Assembly (NCBI RefSeq): GCF_005887635.2
Contig: NZ_CP040818.1
Span: forward strand, 806,001 to 870,000
Reading direction: 5' to 3'
DNA length: 64,000 bases
Origin: Paroceanicella profunda
GTDB taxonomy: Bacteria; Pseudomonadota; Alphaproteobacteria; Rhodobacterales; Rhodobacteraceae
Shown here: positions 29,287 to 37,661 of the stretch, piece after piece
Layout of the letters: each line of letters opens with the position of its first letter
How positions within the stretch are numbered: position 1 is the first letter of the stretch
Position numbers and translations under genes: made by a program
The notes under the pieces: generated by a model
Database searches by the model: none
Seen by the model: only the letters and a program-made list of their open reading frames with translations
Told to the model about the DNA's origin: nothing

Positions 29287-30114
29287 TCAGCCGAAATCGG
29301 TCGAGACCGACACCTCGTGCCAGTCGGCGAGAATCGCTGCGTCCGAAGCATGCTTCGCGGCGATCGCGGCGACAGTGTCGCTGCCGAGCGGCAGCCGTAC
29401 CGGCGGGTTGGGGGCGTCGGCGAGATCGACCAGCACCTTCGCCAGCTTCGCGGGGTCGCCCGGCTGGTTGTGGTTGAGGCCGGTCGCCACGTTCCGGACA
29501 TGACCGGCCGTCGCCGCATAATCCTCGATGATCACCGGGCTCACGCTCAGCGAGGTCGCGTCGAGGAAATCGGTGCGGAAGTAGCCGGGCTCGACCACCG
29601 TCACCTGGATGCCGAGCGGTGCGAGTTCGCCATGCAACGCCTCGGAGAGCCCCTCGACCGCGAATTTGGCCGAGCAGTAGACGCCGAAGCCTGCCGCGCC
29701 CCGGGACCCGCCGATGGAGGAGATGTTCAGGATGCGGCCGGAGCGGCGCTTGCGCATATGCGGCAGCACCGCGCGGGTGACGTTGAGCAGCCCGACCACG
29801 TTGGTGCGGAAGATCGCCTCGACCTCGGTCGGGGTTGCCCCCTCGACCGCGCCCATCAGCCCGAAGCCGGCGTTGTTGAGCAGAACGTCGATGCTGCCGA
29901 AACGGGCGACGGCGGCGTCGATGGCGGCACGGGCCTGGGCCTCGCTGGTCACATCGAGGGCGAGGGCGAGCAGGTTCGGGTGGTGTCCGAGGCGCGCGAT
30001 GATCGCCTCGGGATTGCGGGCGGTGGCAACGACCGCGTCGCCTCGCGCCAGGGCCCGGTCGGCGACCAGCGCGCCAAAGCCGCGCGAGGCGCCGGTGATG
30101 AACCAGGTTTTCAT
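29287..30114 (-). CDS. Short-chain dehydrogenase/reductase
   Basis: A classical SDR, 275 aa: TGASRGFG cofactor loop, LNNAGFG, ISSIGGSRGAAGFGVY with the catalytic Ser, and YCSAKFAVEG with Tyr-X3-Lys. The fold is of the oxidoreductase type often annotated as acting on small ketones or aldehydes with NADP. It lies 33 nt downstream of a second SDR on the same strand. Undoing the inversion proposed in the findings places these genes next to the 37.6-52.1 kb redox cluster. The substrate is unknown. Confidence 0.85.
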   Translation of the reverse strand: MKTWFITGASRGFGALVADRALARGDAVVATARNPEAIIARLGHHPNLLALALDVTSEAQARAAIDAAVARFGSIDVLLNNAGFGLMGAVEGATPTEVEAIFRTNVVGLLNVTRAVLPHMRKRRSGRILNISSIGGSRGAAGFGVYCSAKFAVEGLSEALHGELAPLGIQVTVVEPGYFRTDFLDATSLSVSPVIIEDYAATAGHVRNVATGLNHNQPGDPAKLAKVLVDLADAPNPPVRLPLGSDTVAAIAAKHASDAAILADWHEVSVSTDFG

Positions 30115-30147
30115 GGGATCTCTCCTTGTTGGATTGAGGATGGCGGG

Positions 30148-30777
30148 TCAGGCGGCCCGAAAGACCGTCTCCCAGGGGGCGTGAGGATCGGCGGCCAGCA
30201 TCCAGAAGACGTCCGCAGCGCCACTGGCTTCGGCGGAGTTCGGCGCAACCGGCGTCGCGATCCGGATGCGGATGTCCTGTGCGGCGAGCGGCCCGGCGAG
30301 GCCCTGCACCAGGTTGCGCAGCGCGGCCTTGCCCGCCCCGAGAACGGCCCAGTCGGTGCTGGGATGCCTGCCGAGGCCGCCGCCGGTGACGAGGATGGTG
30401 CCGCCGCGGGACCCGAACAGCCCGGTCACCGCCCGGATGGTGTTGAACCCGGCGGCCACGTCGATCGCAAGGTCGCCGACGATCTCGTCATCGGTCATCG
30501 AGAACAGATCCTGGTTGCGCACCACGCCCGCATTGAAATGGATCGCGGTGAGCCCGCCGGTCAGCGCCTCGGCCCGGGCGACGGCGGCGCGCAGGGCGGC
30601 GGGGTCGGTGGCATCGGCGGGAACGACATGCGCGGTGATGCCGCCCGCTTCGAGGTCAGCGGCCAGGGCGGCGGTGCGGCCGGTCAGCACGACGCTCCAG
30701 CCTTCGCGGCCGAAGCGGCGGGCGACCGCCTGCCCGATGCCGGGGCCGGCGCCGATGATCATGATGGATTTCGACAT
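30148..30777 (-). CDS. Atypical short-chain dehydrogenase/reductase
   Basis: A 209-aa SDR starting MSKSIMIIGAGPGIGQAVARRFG. The cofactor loop is present, but the catalytic Tyr-X3-Lys is altered: the usual YxxxK region reads WAVLGAGKAALRNL. It may be a divergent member that binds NAD(P) with altered chemistry. It is located between another SDR and the truncated VOC gene, all on the minus strand, with small gaps (33 and 74 nt). Confidence 0.75.
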   Translation of the reverse strand: MSKSIMIIGAGPGIGQAVARRFGREGWSVVLTGRTAALAADLEAGGITAHVVPADATDPAALRAAVARAEALTGGLTAIHFNAGVVRNQDLFSMTDDEIVGDLAIDVAAGFNTIRAVTGLFGSRGGTILVTGGGLGRHPSTDWAVLGAGKAALRNLVQGLAGPLAAQDIRIRIATPVAPNSAEASGAADVFWMLAADPHAPWETVFRAA

Positions 30778-30851
30778 GGAACGGTCCTTCCGGGAAGGGC
30801 GCCATCGGCCGCCCCTTTCGCGAGGGACGGCCGGGGAACCTGGTGGAGGGG

Positions 30852-31311
30852 TCAGTCGAGCACCTCCGCCAGCTCGATCAGGTTGCCGAACGGGTCGCAG
30901 AAGAAGGCGAGCCTGCGGCTGATCACTTCGAGCACGAACGGCTCGGTCACAATGGACACGCCGCGCGCCCGCAGCTTCCCGACGGTCGCGTCGACACTGT
31001 CCACGGTCAGGCAGAAGTGGTGGTAGCCGGCATATTTCAGGCTGGCGCCGAGGTCCGTATAGGGCCGGACATCGGCCGGGGCCGGCGCGCCGCCGCCGAG
31101 AATCTCGATGAAGAAATGATCGTCGGTCGCGGGCGCCACGTAGGCGAGCTGCTCGTCGGCATAGTCCCACGTGGCGACGACGCGGAAATCGAGCGTGCCG
31201 ACATAGAAATCCAGCGCGGTCTGCAGGTCCGGCGTGCGCACCGCGACATGGTGGCCGCGCATGTCGGCGAAGGGGGACGCGCTGTTGTGCGCGGGAAGCG
31301 TGAAGTCGGCC
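30852..31311 (-). pseudogene. VOC/glyoxalase family gene, 5' end removed by IS21 copy A
   Basis: The 136 residues from the internal ATG 31262 show a VOC fold: MRGHHVAVRTPDLQTALDFY, HFFIEILGGG, GYHHFCLTVDSVD and FFCDPFGNLIELAEV. The frame stays open and protein-like upstream to the IS boundary (ADFTLPAHNSASPFAD), so the original start is missing. The missing first codons are at 52559-52575 on the plus strand, next to IS copy B. The residual ATG might still give a short product, but the native ribosome binding site has been lost. Confidence 0.85.
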
Positions 31312-31383
31312 TGTTGGATGTCACTGAGAACTGACCCAGCATTGTCATCGAGATTTGACCCGCCTGTCAGTATGTCGGTCGGT

Positions 31384-32175
31384 TCATGATGGGGTCAACA
31401 TTGGCGTCTCCTTCCTCTTTTTTTTCGCGGTCTCGGAGCTGGCCTTGAAGCGATAACTGTCGTTTCCGGTTTCCAGGATGTGGCAGCGGTGTGTGAGGCG
31501 ATCGAGGAGCGCCGTGGTCATCTTGGCGTCACCGAAGACGCTGGCCCATTCGCTGAAGCTTAGGTTCGTGGTGATCACGACGCTGGTGCGTTCGTAAAGT
31601 TTGCTGAGGAGGTGGAACAGCAAGGCGCCGCCCGAGGCGCTGAACGGCAGGTATCCGAGCTCGTCGAGGATCACCAATTCGGTTTTCACCAACGCCTCGG
31701 CGATTTTCCCGGCCCTTCCCAGCGCCTTTTCCTGTTCCAGCGCGTTCACCAGCTCGACTGTGGAGAAGAAGCGCACGCGTTTGCGGTGATGCTCAATCGC
31801 CTGGACTCCGAGGGCGGTCGCCACATGGCTTTTCCCGGTGCCGGGCCCGCCAATCAGGACCACGTTTTCGGCAGCATCGAGGAACTCGCATCGATGAAGC
31901 TGCCGAACGAGGGCCTCGTTGACCTCGCTGGCCGCGAAGTCGAAGCCTGACAGGTCCTTGTGGGCCGGGAAGCGCGCTGCCTTCATGTGATAAAAGATGG
32001 ACCGCACTTCACGTTCGGCCATTTCAGCCTTCAGCAGCTGGGACAGGATCGGGATCGCCGCATCGAACGCAGGCGCGCCCTGTTCCATGAGGTCATGCAC
32101 GGCTTGGGCCATGCCTGGCATCTTCAGACTGCGGAGCATGATGACGATGGCAGCTCCGGCGGGATCATGACGCAT
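31384..32175 (-). CDS. istB: IS21 helper ATPase IstB (copy A)
   Basis: AAA+ helper of the IS21 transposase, 263 aa from ATG 32175, which overlaps the istA 3' end by 11 bases, the normal coupled arrangement. Walker A is [11 protein letters not shown]; Walker B is [31 protein letters not shown] is the conserved sensor region. A longer frame to 32220 would intrude further into istA and is not needed. Confidence 0.95.
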   Translation of the reverse strand: MRHDPAGAAIVIMLRSLKMPGMAQAVHDLMEQGAPAFDAAIPILSQLLKAEMAEREVRSIFYHMKAARFPAHKDLSGFDFAASEVNEALVRQLHRCEFLDAAENVVLIGGPGTGKSHVATALGVQAIEHHRKRVRFFSTVELVNALEQEKALGRAGKIAEALVKTELVILDELGYLPFSASGGALLFHLLSKLYERTSVVITTNLSFSEWASVFGDAKMTTALLDRLTHRCHILETGNDSYRFKASSETAKKKRKETPMLTPS

Positions 32176-33721
32176 GGCGTTTGCCTCCGGATGTGCGCAG
32201 CCCATCGTAGCGTGCAACATTGGCCTCGGGCTCCTTGCTCAGCGTCAAGGCCGGAGGCGGCGTTACGTCTGGCAACTCGACTGAAGTGCCGTTCACCAGC
32301 CTGTGCAATAGGTTCAGCACGTGGGTCTTTGTCGGCACGCCGGCCTTCAACGCCATGTCCACCGCGCACAGGACCGCCTGTTCGTCGTGATGCAATACCA
32401 ACGACAGGACGTCGACCATCTCCCGATCACCGCCGGGTCTGCGCAGCATCTGATCCTGCAGCTCACGAAAGCCCCTCGGCATCTCAACAAACGGGGCGCC
32501 GTTACGCAGCGCACCGGGCTTGCGCTGGATCACGGCCAGGTAATGCCGCCAGTCATAGATGACGCGGCCCGGTTGCCGATGCGACCTTTCAATGATGCGC
32601 TGGTGCTCGCAGACGACATGCCCTTCAGCAACGACAACCAGCCTTTCGGGGTAGATGTGCAGGCTGACTGGCCGGTTCGCAAAGCTGGCAGGCACGGAGT
32701 AGCGATTGCGATCAAACGTGACGAGGCAGGTTGGGGACACCCGCTTGCTTTGCTCGACATAACCGTCGAACGCGGTGGGCAACGGCATCAGCGAGGGCTT
32801 CTCCGCTTGCCAGACGTCTGCGATGCTGCCGGGCAAACCGCCATGTGCGGTTTCGGCCCACAGCGCCTTGCACCGTTCTTCCAGCCAGCAGTTCAGCGCA
32901 TCGAGATCAGGGAAGGTGGGCATCACCTGCCACATCCTGCTGCGCGCATCGCGGACGTTCTTCTCGACCTGGCCCTTTTCCCATCCCGCCGCCGGATTGC
33001 AAAAGTCGGGTTCGAACACGTAGTGGCTGGTTATCGCCATGAAGCGCGCATTTACATCGCGCTTTTTGCCGACGCCCACGCGGTCCACCGCCGTGCGCAT
33101 ATTGTCGTAGATCCCGCGGCCCGGCACGCCTTCGAAGATTCTGAACGCATGCCAATGCGCGTCGAACAGCATCTCGTGTGTCTGCAGCAAATATGCCCTG
33201 ACCAGGAACACGCGGCTGTGCGACAGCTTGATGTGTGCGACCTGCAGCTTGGTCCGTTCACCCCCGACGATCGCGTAGTCTTCGCTCCAATCGAATTGGA
33301 AGGCCTCGCCCGGCTTGAACACCAGAGGCACGAATGTCCCGCGATCCGTCGTGTTCTGCGCGCGCTGCCGGTCCGATTTCCAGGCTCGGACAAAGGCTGA
33401 GACCCGCTCGTAGGACCCATCGAACCCCAGCTGAACCAGATCCGCGTGCATCTGTTTCGCCGTCCGCCGCTCTTTGCGCGATTTGCGCTGTTCGGCCAGC
33501 AACCAGCCCGACAGCTTCTCCGCGTACGGGTCGAGCTTGCTCGGCCTCGATGGTGCCTTGAACTTGGGCTCGACGATCCCGGCACGCAGGTAACGCCTGA
33601 TCGTATTTCGGGACAGTCCAGTCCGCCGCGAAATCTCGCGGATGGGCATCTTGTCCCGCAGTGCCCACCGTCGAATGACGCTCAAAAAATCCATGTCGAT
33701 CACTCCAATGACCCCCGACAA
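32165..33721 (-). CDS. istA: IS21 transposase IstA (copy A)
   Basis: DDE transposase, 518 aa. The N-terminal HTH ([24 protein letters not shown]) is followed by the integrase core starting [16 protein letters not shown], where Asp is the first catalytic acid, and by [20 protein letters not shown] with the second. The C-terminal half has [22 protein letters not shown], typical of IstA. Intact and probably functional. Confidence 0.95.
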   Translation of the reverse strand: MSGVIGVIDMDFLSVIRRWALRDKMPIREISRRTGLSRNTIRRYLRAGIVEPKFKAPSRPSKLDPYAEKLSGWLLAEQRKSRKERRTAKQMHADLVQLGFDGSYERVSAFVRAWKSDRQRAQNTTDRGTFVPLVFKPGEAFQFDWSEDYAIVGGERTKLQVAHIKLSHSRVFLVRAYLLQTHEMLFDAHWHAFRIFEGVPGRGIYDNMRTAVDRVGVGKKRDVNARFMAITSHYVFEPDFCNPAAGWEKGQVEKNVRDARSRMWQVMPTFPDLDALNCWLEERCKALWAETAHGGLPGSIADVWQAEKPSLMPLPTAFDGYVEQSKRVSPTCLVTFDRNRYSVPASFANRPVSLHIYPERLVVVAEGHVVCEHQRIIERSHRQPGRVIYDWRHYLAVIQRKPGALRNGAPFVEMPRGFRELQDQMLRRPGGDREMVDVLSLVLHHDEQAVLCAVDMALKAGVPTKTHVLNLLHRLVNGTSVELPDVTPPPALTLSKEPEANVARYDGLRTSGGKRHAS

Positions 33722-33807
33722 ATCTCGTCAGGGGGAGGGTTCCACATGGGTCAATTCTCAGTGACATTTCCTATCGCTGCTGGGTCAGTTCTCAGTGACA
33801 TCCAACA

Positions 33808-33857
33808 TCATGGGAAGCCTGATCGGCTTGAACGAGCGGAGCAGGAGGCGCCAGTGA
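33808..33857 (+). pseudogene. Last 16 codons of a gene cut by IS21 copy A
   Basis: Directly after the IS end an open frame reads IMGSLIGLNERSRRRQ and stops at TGA 33855-33857. The stop overlaps the GTG start of the next gene, the pattern of an operon. The body of the upstream gene is absent from this window. The family cannot be identified from 16 residues. Confidence 0.55.
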
Positions 33858-34258
33858 AGCCATTCACCTTAGCCGCTGCCATCGTGGGGGGGCTTGCAGC
33901 GCCTGCGGCAGCCCAAGAGTTTTGTGTCGAGCCCATCAGGCCAGAGGCTGCACACCTTCTCGATGCTGGGTTTTCCGGTGCAGAGGTTCGGTCCGAATTT
34001 CGACGCTACTTTCGCGAGGTCGAGGACTACCTGAACTGCCTGAACGAAACCTCGGGTCGGATCAGGGATGATGCGCGAGCTGCTGCTTACGACTACCAGC
34101 ATGTGCTGGAAACGACGGAACCTGGCCGAGCCGATCAGGGCGCTAATGAATTTCAGCCCCCGACGGTCGAAATGAAGGACACTGGTGAACTCTTCTTGGA
34201 CTATCGGCCAGGCACGACCAAACGGCCTACTCCAGAAACACTTCGATCAGGTGAATGA
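33854..34258 (+). CDS. Exported protein of unknown function
   Basis: A 134-aa protein from GTG 33854, preceded by GCAGGAGGCGCC. Signal peptide of about 20 residues (VKPFTLAAAIVGGLAAPAAA, cleaved before QEF). The mature part has two cysteines (EFCVEP and YLNCLNE) and a helical middle. Similar small periplasmic proteins occur on Rhodobacterales plasmids and integrated elements, but I know of no function. Its start overlaps the stop of a truncated upstream gene. Confidence 0.7.
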   Translation: MKPFTLAAAIVGGLAAPAAAQEFCVEPIRPEAAHLLDAGFSGAEVRSEFRRYFREVEDYLNCLNETSGRIRDDARAAAYDYQHVLETTEPGRADQGANEFQPPTVEMKDTGELFLDYRPGTTKRPTPETLRSGE

Positions 34259-34295
34259 CCGTTGAGGCTTGGATTTTTGTGGAGCGGGAGCGTAT

Positions 34296-34802
34296 CTAGT
34301 CGGCCAGACGGCGCAGTCGCTTGTCAATCTCGGCAGCGGGCAGGAAAACCGCATCATCCGCTCGCCATATTTGCAGCGCGGCGGTGAGAAGCTCAACATC
34401 GCATACTTCTGCAGCATGCAGCTCGTCGATAATCCAAAGTACGCCATGGACGCGTACATCGCGTGCGGTGGCGACCTTGCGCAGAAGATTGTCGCCGGTC
34501 AGGAGGATGCCGTTCTCTTGGCAAGTTGTTGTAACAAGGGCGAAGCAATCGTTGGCTGACAGGCGACTATGCTCCCGTTTCAGGGTGAAGACCTGCGCGA
34601 CCTCTTCCCCCGGTAGATCATAGGTAGCGAGGCCACCATCTTCGAGCATCCGCCACTCCTGAGCTGTGAAATCGAGTAGTTCCTCCTCGCGGATCGGCAG
34701 GGGCACGATGAAGCGATAAGGCAGCCGCAGCAACACGTGCAACAGCTGACCCTTCTTCAGATCGATCAGGCATGAGGCATCATTGACAACGACACAGGTC
34801 AC
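34296..34802 (-). CDS. PIN-domain protein, probable toxin of a toxin-antitoxin-like pair
   Basis: A 168-aa PIN-fold protein with the acidic positions of the nuclease centre: Asp8 (VVNDAS), Glu40/41 (REEE), Asp85 (SANDCFAL) and Asp104 (LTGDNLL). PIN toxins cut RNA. Its start overlaps the stop of the XRE-ImmA/IrrE gene by 4 bases, so the two are translationally coupled, the putative antitoxin/regulator first. Base composition is lower in GC than the backbone. Role as toxin is inferred from fold and arrangement. Confidence 0.75.
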   Translation of the reverse strand: MTCVVVNDASCLIDLKKGQLLHVLLRLPYRFIVPLPIREEELLDFTAQEWRMLEDGGLATYDLPGEEVAQVFTLKREHSRLSANDCFALVTTTCQENGILLTGDNLLRKVATARDVRVHGVLWIIDELHAAEVCDVELLTAALQIWRADDAVFLPAAEIDKRLRRLAD

Positions 34803-35878
34803 TGGTCACGCGGCCCCCTGATGTCTCGCTCAACAACACTCAGGGGAAGCCCAAGCATTTGCGAAGCCCGCACTGGCGAGATCATTTCTTCGCCAAGTGC
34901 ACGCCAGACGAGGCGCTCGAAACGCTGTGGTTTCTCAAAGGCTGCAAAACCTTCGCCTGGTCCGATCGGCTGCGGCTCTTCGCGGCGCCAGCTCCGCGCG
35001 TAGGTCTTGAAGGCATATTCGACCGCGCTCTTGGAGAGGATGCCTACTTGCCCGAGCCGTACGAGCATAGCTGCCGCCGAAACGCCGTAGGTGCGTTTGA
35101 GGCGCATGATCTCTATCCAGGTCATGCCTTGGCGGTTCTGGCCTGCCTCTTCTTCCAGATGTTCGCGCGGAATGAGGAAGGCTCCCGCGAAGCGATGCAT
35201 TGAAGCCTCCTTCTTTAGAGCCGGGTTTCCGGTCTCCAGGATGATCCGGTGTGCCAGCTCATGGGCGAGATTGAAGCGTTTGCGCTCAACGTTAGTGTGA
35301 CGTGAGACAACGATAACTTCAGTCGGTGCGCCTTCGGACCGCTCGACATGGCAGGCCAGACCGTTGATCCGTTCAGGAAGATCGGCCTCGATTACCTTGA
35401 GCCCCTTGTCCTCCAATAGGGTGGTCATGCTGGGAATAGGGTCAATCCCGAGTTTCCATGCCCGGCGCACCTCCCTTGCCTTCGCGTCAATGGCCTCCTC
35501 GCTGTCGACGTGATCCACCCGCAGATCTGCGAACGGGTCCTCAGCCAACTGCATTTCGAGTATGCCCTCAATGGCGAGATAGTCTTCGAGTTTTTCTATC
35601 ACGATGGACTCCGCCATCGCGCGATCCTGTGCCGAAGCGGTCGAGTTCTTACGCCACTCGACGCTTTCCAAGGCTTCGACCTGGCTGCCAAGTAGGAAGT
35701 CCAGCGACACGCCGAGAGCCTTTCCGAGACCGACCAGAACTGATGAGGAGGGCATCATCTTGTCCGCTTCGTATTTGCTGATGGCCTGCGCCGACACGCT
35801 TGGGGTTACGCGATCAGCCAGTGCTTGCATGGATAGACCTGCCCGCTTGCGGGCAAGCTTGAGCCTTTGTCCGAACAT
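34799..35878 (-). CDS. XRE-family regulator with ImmA/IrrE metallopeptidase domain
   Basis: A 359-aa two-domain protein. Residues about 5-62 are a Cro/CI HTH (RLKLARKRAGLSMQAL, then AISKYEADKMMPSS). The middle carries the M78 peptidase motif HELAH at about 206-210 with a downstream Glu in KKEASMHRFAGAFLIP. HTH-ImmA proteins regulate phage-like elements or serve as antitoxins that are degraded or cut partner repressors. It overlaps the PIN gene by 4 bases. The 108-bp upstream gap before the divergent DUF2188 gene is AT-rich and probably holds both promoters. Confidence 0.85.
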   Translation of the reverse strand: MFGQRLKLARKRAGLSMQALADRVTPSVSAQAISKYEADKMMPSSSVLVGLGKALGVSLDFLLGSQVEALESVEWRKNSTASAQDRAMAESIVIEKLEDYLAIEGILEMQLAEDPFADLRVDHVDSEEAIDAKAREVRRAWKLGIDPIPSMTTLLEDKGLKVIEADLPERINGLACHVERSEGAPTEVIVVSRHTNVERKRFNLAHELAHRIILETGNPALKKEASMHRFAGAFLIPREHLEEEAGQNRQGMTWIEIMRLKRTYGVSAAAMLVRLGQVGILSKSAVEYAFKTYARSWRREEPQPIGPGEGFAAFEKPQRFERLVWRALGEEMISPVRASQMLGLPLSVVERDIRGPRDQ

Positions 35879-35986
35879 GGTTCTCTCCTGGCACTTTTGT
35901 TTTGGTTGATAAGCGCCATTTTTTCACTTATATATAAACACAAGGTTGGCAGAATCGTCAACCGAAATCGACATAAGGAACGTATA

Positions 35987-36211
35987 ATGTCTAAGAAGAA
36001 TCAACATGTTGTGCCGCATCAGGGCGGTTGGGCTGTAAGGGGTGCGGGCAATTCCCGAGCTTCTTCGGTTCATGGCACTCAGCGCGCGGCCATCGCGGCC
36101 GCGCGTGAATCAGCCATGCGCCAGGGCAGCGAGATGCTGATCCACGGCGAGAACGGTCGCATCCGCGAGCGCAACACCTACGGCAACGATCCCTTCCCTC
36201 CGAAGGGCTGA
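35987..36211 (+). CDS. DUF2188 family small protein
   Basis: A 74-aa protein beginning MSKKNQHVVPHQGGWAV and containing STHGTQ-like VHGTQRAAIAAAR and GSEMLIHGENGRIRERNTYG, the DUF2188 pattern. AAGGAACGTATA precedes the ATG. The family is small, widespread on mobile DNA, and of unknown function. Divergent from the XRE-ImmA gene. Confidence 0.8.
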   Translation: MSKKNQHVVPHQGGWAVRGAGNSRASSVHGTQRAAIAAARESAMRQGSEMLIHGENGRIRERNTYGNDPFPPKG

Positions 36212-36229
36212 CAGAAAAGGAACTACGCG

Positions 36230-36439
36230 ATGGCTCGCATCGAAATGCGGTTCAATGGCCGCAAAATCACTTCCGGGGCACAGCTTCGGCGTGAGCTGAC
36301 TCGCAGCATGGAGAAGCACGTCGAGGACAGCTTGAAAAAAGCTGCTGGTCCAGGGGTGCGGATGAAGAAGACCCGTGAAGGCTATACCTTCGAGGGCTCG
36401 CCCGATCAGATCGAGCGTATGAAGAAGCGGCTCCGCTGA
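36230..36439 (+). CDS. Small basic protein of unknown function
   Basis: A 69-aa Lys/Arg-rich protein (MARIEMRFNGRKITSG), 18 nt after the DUF2188 gene and preceded by AAAGGAAC, so probably co-expressed with it. No domain is recognised. It is predicted to be helical with short strands at both ends. Confidence 0.6.
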   Translation: MARIEMRFNGRKITSGAQLRRELTRSMEKHVEDSLKKAAGPGVRMKKTREGYTFEGSPDQIERMKKRLR

Positions 36440-36636
36440 CGTGGCCGCCGAAGCCGCCCCTAGCGTCTTCGCCTCCCTAACTGGGTTGCCCCTCCGGGTG
36501 GCGATCATCAACTCCGGTCGCCAAACCGCCGTTTGTAGCGGGAGACAGGAGTCCTTCTTTCATAAATTCGTTCGGCAACGTTGAAAGTTGTCTCGCCTTT
36601 TGGACGGCTCGCGAGGCCTCAGCTGTGAGTGGGCGC

Positions 36637-37215
36637 TTATTTTCCTGTGCGAGAGACTTGGATGTCGTTTTTTGGCGCCTCCAGCGCCCGGTAAACCGTC
36701 ATCCGTGATACACCCAGTTCGCGAGCGATCGTAGCTTTCGGCATTCCGGACGCAGCTAGTCTCTGGATCTCCGCATTATCCACCTGCTTCCGGCGCCCCT
36801 TGTATACCCCCTTTCCCTTTGCGGCTTCGATGCCTGCGCGCTGGCGGTCGCGGATGAACTGTAGCTCCATGTCGGCGACCATACCGAGAACGGTGATGAC
36901 CATGCGCCCCGCCGGTCCCGCGGTGGTGACCTCGGGGTCGAGGATCCGCAACGATGCGCCTTTGCTCTCGAGCTCGTGTACCAGGTTCAGCACGTCACGG
37001 GTTGATCGACCAAGGCGGTCAAGCCGGTGGACTACCAGTTCGTCCCCCGTGCGCAGAAATTCGAGGATGGTCTCCAGTTCTGTCCGCCCTGCCCTTGATG
37101 CCCCGGACGCGGTCTCAGCACGAATGATTTCGCACCCGGCTTCTTTCAGCTTGGCCTTTTGGATCTCAAGGTCCTGGCTCGCGGTACTAACGCGTGCATA
37201 TCCGATGCGGGGCAT
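36637..37215 (-). CDS. Serine recombinase (resolvase/invertase family)
   Basis: A 192-aa small serine recombinase. Catalytic Ser10 lies in YARVSTASQDLEIQ; active-site Arg residues lie in HRLDRLGRSTRDVLN. The E-helix region VTVLGMVADMELQFIRDRQRAG and C-terminal HTH (GMPKATIARELGVSRMTVYRAL) are intact. Such enzymes resolve Tn3-type cointegrates or invert segments. No transposase partner is present. A res-like cluster of repeats lies directly upstream of the gene. Confidence 0.92.
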   Translation of the reverse strand: MPRIGYARVSTASQDLEIQKAKLKEAGCEIIRAETASGASRAGRTELETILEFLRTGDELVVHRLDRLGRSTRDVLNLVHELESKGASLRILDPEVTTAGPAGRMVITVLGMVADMELQFIRDRQRAGIEAAKGKGVYKGRRKQVDNAEIQRLAASGMPKATIARELGVSRMTVYRALEAPKNDIQVSRTGK

Positions 37216-37222
37216 AGTATTG

Positions 37223-37339
37223 TGTCACATTAGGGTGTGTGTCACAATTATAGTGTATCAAATGTGTTCGAACCACCCATTTGTGACGCCTTTCCGTGTA
37301 ACATTAAGATGTATATTTTGGGTGTACCCTATTGATACA
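37223..37339. promoter_or_regulatory. Candidate res site upstream of the resolvase
   Basis: Four related imperfect 17-18-bp motifs: TGTCACATTAGGGTGT (37223-37238), TGTCACAATTATAGTGTA (37240-37257), TGTAACATTAAGATGTA (37297-37313), and TGTACCCTATTGATACA (37323-37339), whose reverse strand reads like the first. Clustered direct and inverted copies next to the gene are the arrangement of resolvase subsites, which also act as its operator. The remainder of the 446-bp gap carries the HxlR-type element at 37485. Confidence 0.45.
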
Positions 37340-37484
37340 TGTTGGGCAATCTTAGGCGCTTCTCAGGTGAGGTACGTATGAGGGAGTGAAAGTCCCTTGT
37401 TGTGTTATTTGACGCTGCGGTTAGTTGTTCATTTCTTCGGCGCTGGAAAGAGCGAGGCGCAGGTGAGGCCATGAAGATGCCTTA

Positions 37485-37526
37485 GTATCATATTGGATAC
37501 TATATGCATTCTTTGTGCGTATTGCG
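37485..37526 (+). promoter_or_regulatory. HxlR-type operator/promoter element, copy 1
   Basis: Palindrome GTATC-ATATTG-GATAC followed by a block ending TCTTTGTGCGTATTGCG. It matches 36 of 42 bases of the element between the HxlR gene and the zinc-type reductase gene 4.2 kb away (41673-41714). Here it lies 135 bp upstream of the MRJP/yellow-like gene, which is therefore a probable member of the same regulon. Confidence 0.65.
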
Positions 37527-37661
37527 CAGATTGGCCTGTAGAGCGAAATGGGGCTCATCAGCGTTTTCATCGCCGGATGCTGACTGCTGCGGCCAGATCC
37601 CGTTTCGGGGAACGCGGCCAGCGGTGGGATGTAGCTGGCGACTACCCCGAGGATACAGATC

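Larger units (their letters stand above)
31312..33807 (-). mobile_element. IS21-family insertion sequence, copy A (complete, 2,496 bp)
   Basis: Complete element with ends starting TGTTGGATGTCACTGAGAAC on both sides in inverted orientation. TGTCACTGAGAA-type repeats recur inside each end, the multiple transposase sites usual for IS21. It encodes istA and istB on the minus strand with an 11-bp overlap. No target-site duplication is seen (left flank GTCGGCC, right flank TCATGGG), which fits a later rearrangement. It has the same length and the same encoded proteins as copy C. Confidence 0.95.

Noticed and set aside
37260..37275. GTTCGAACC as a tRNA T-arm or attachment repeat
   Set aside because: No acceptor or anticodon stems surround it, and it does not extend to match the tRNA-Ser 3' end.
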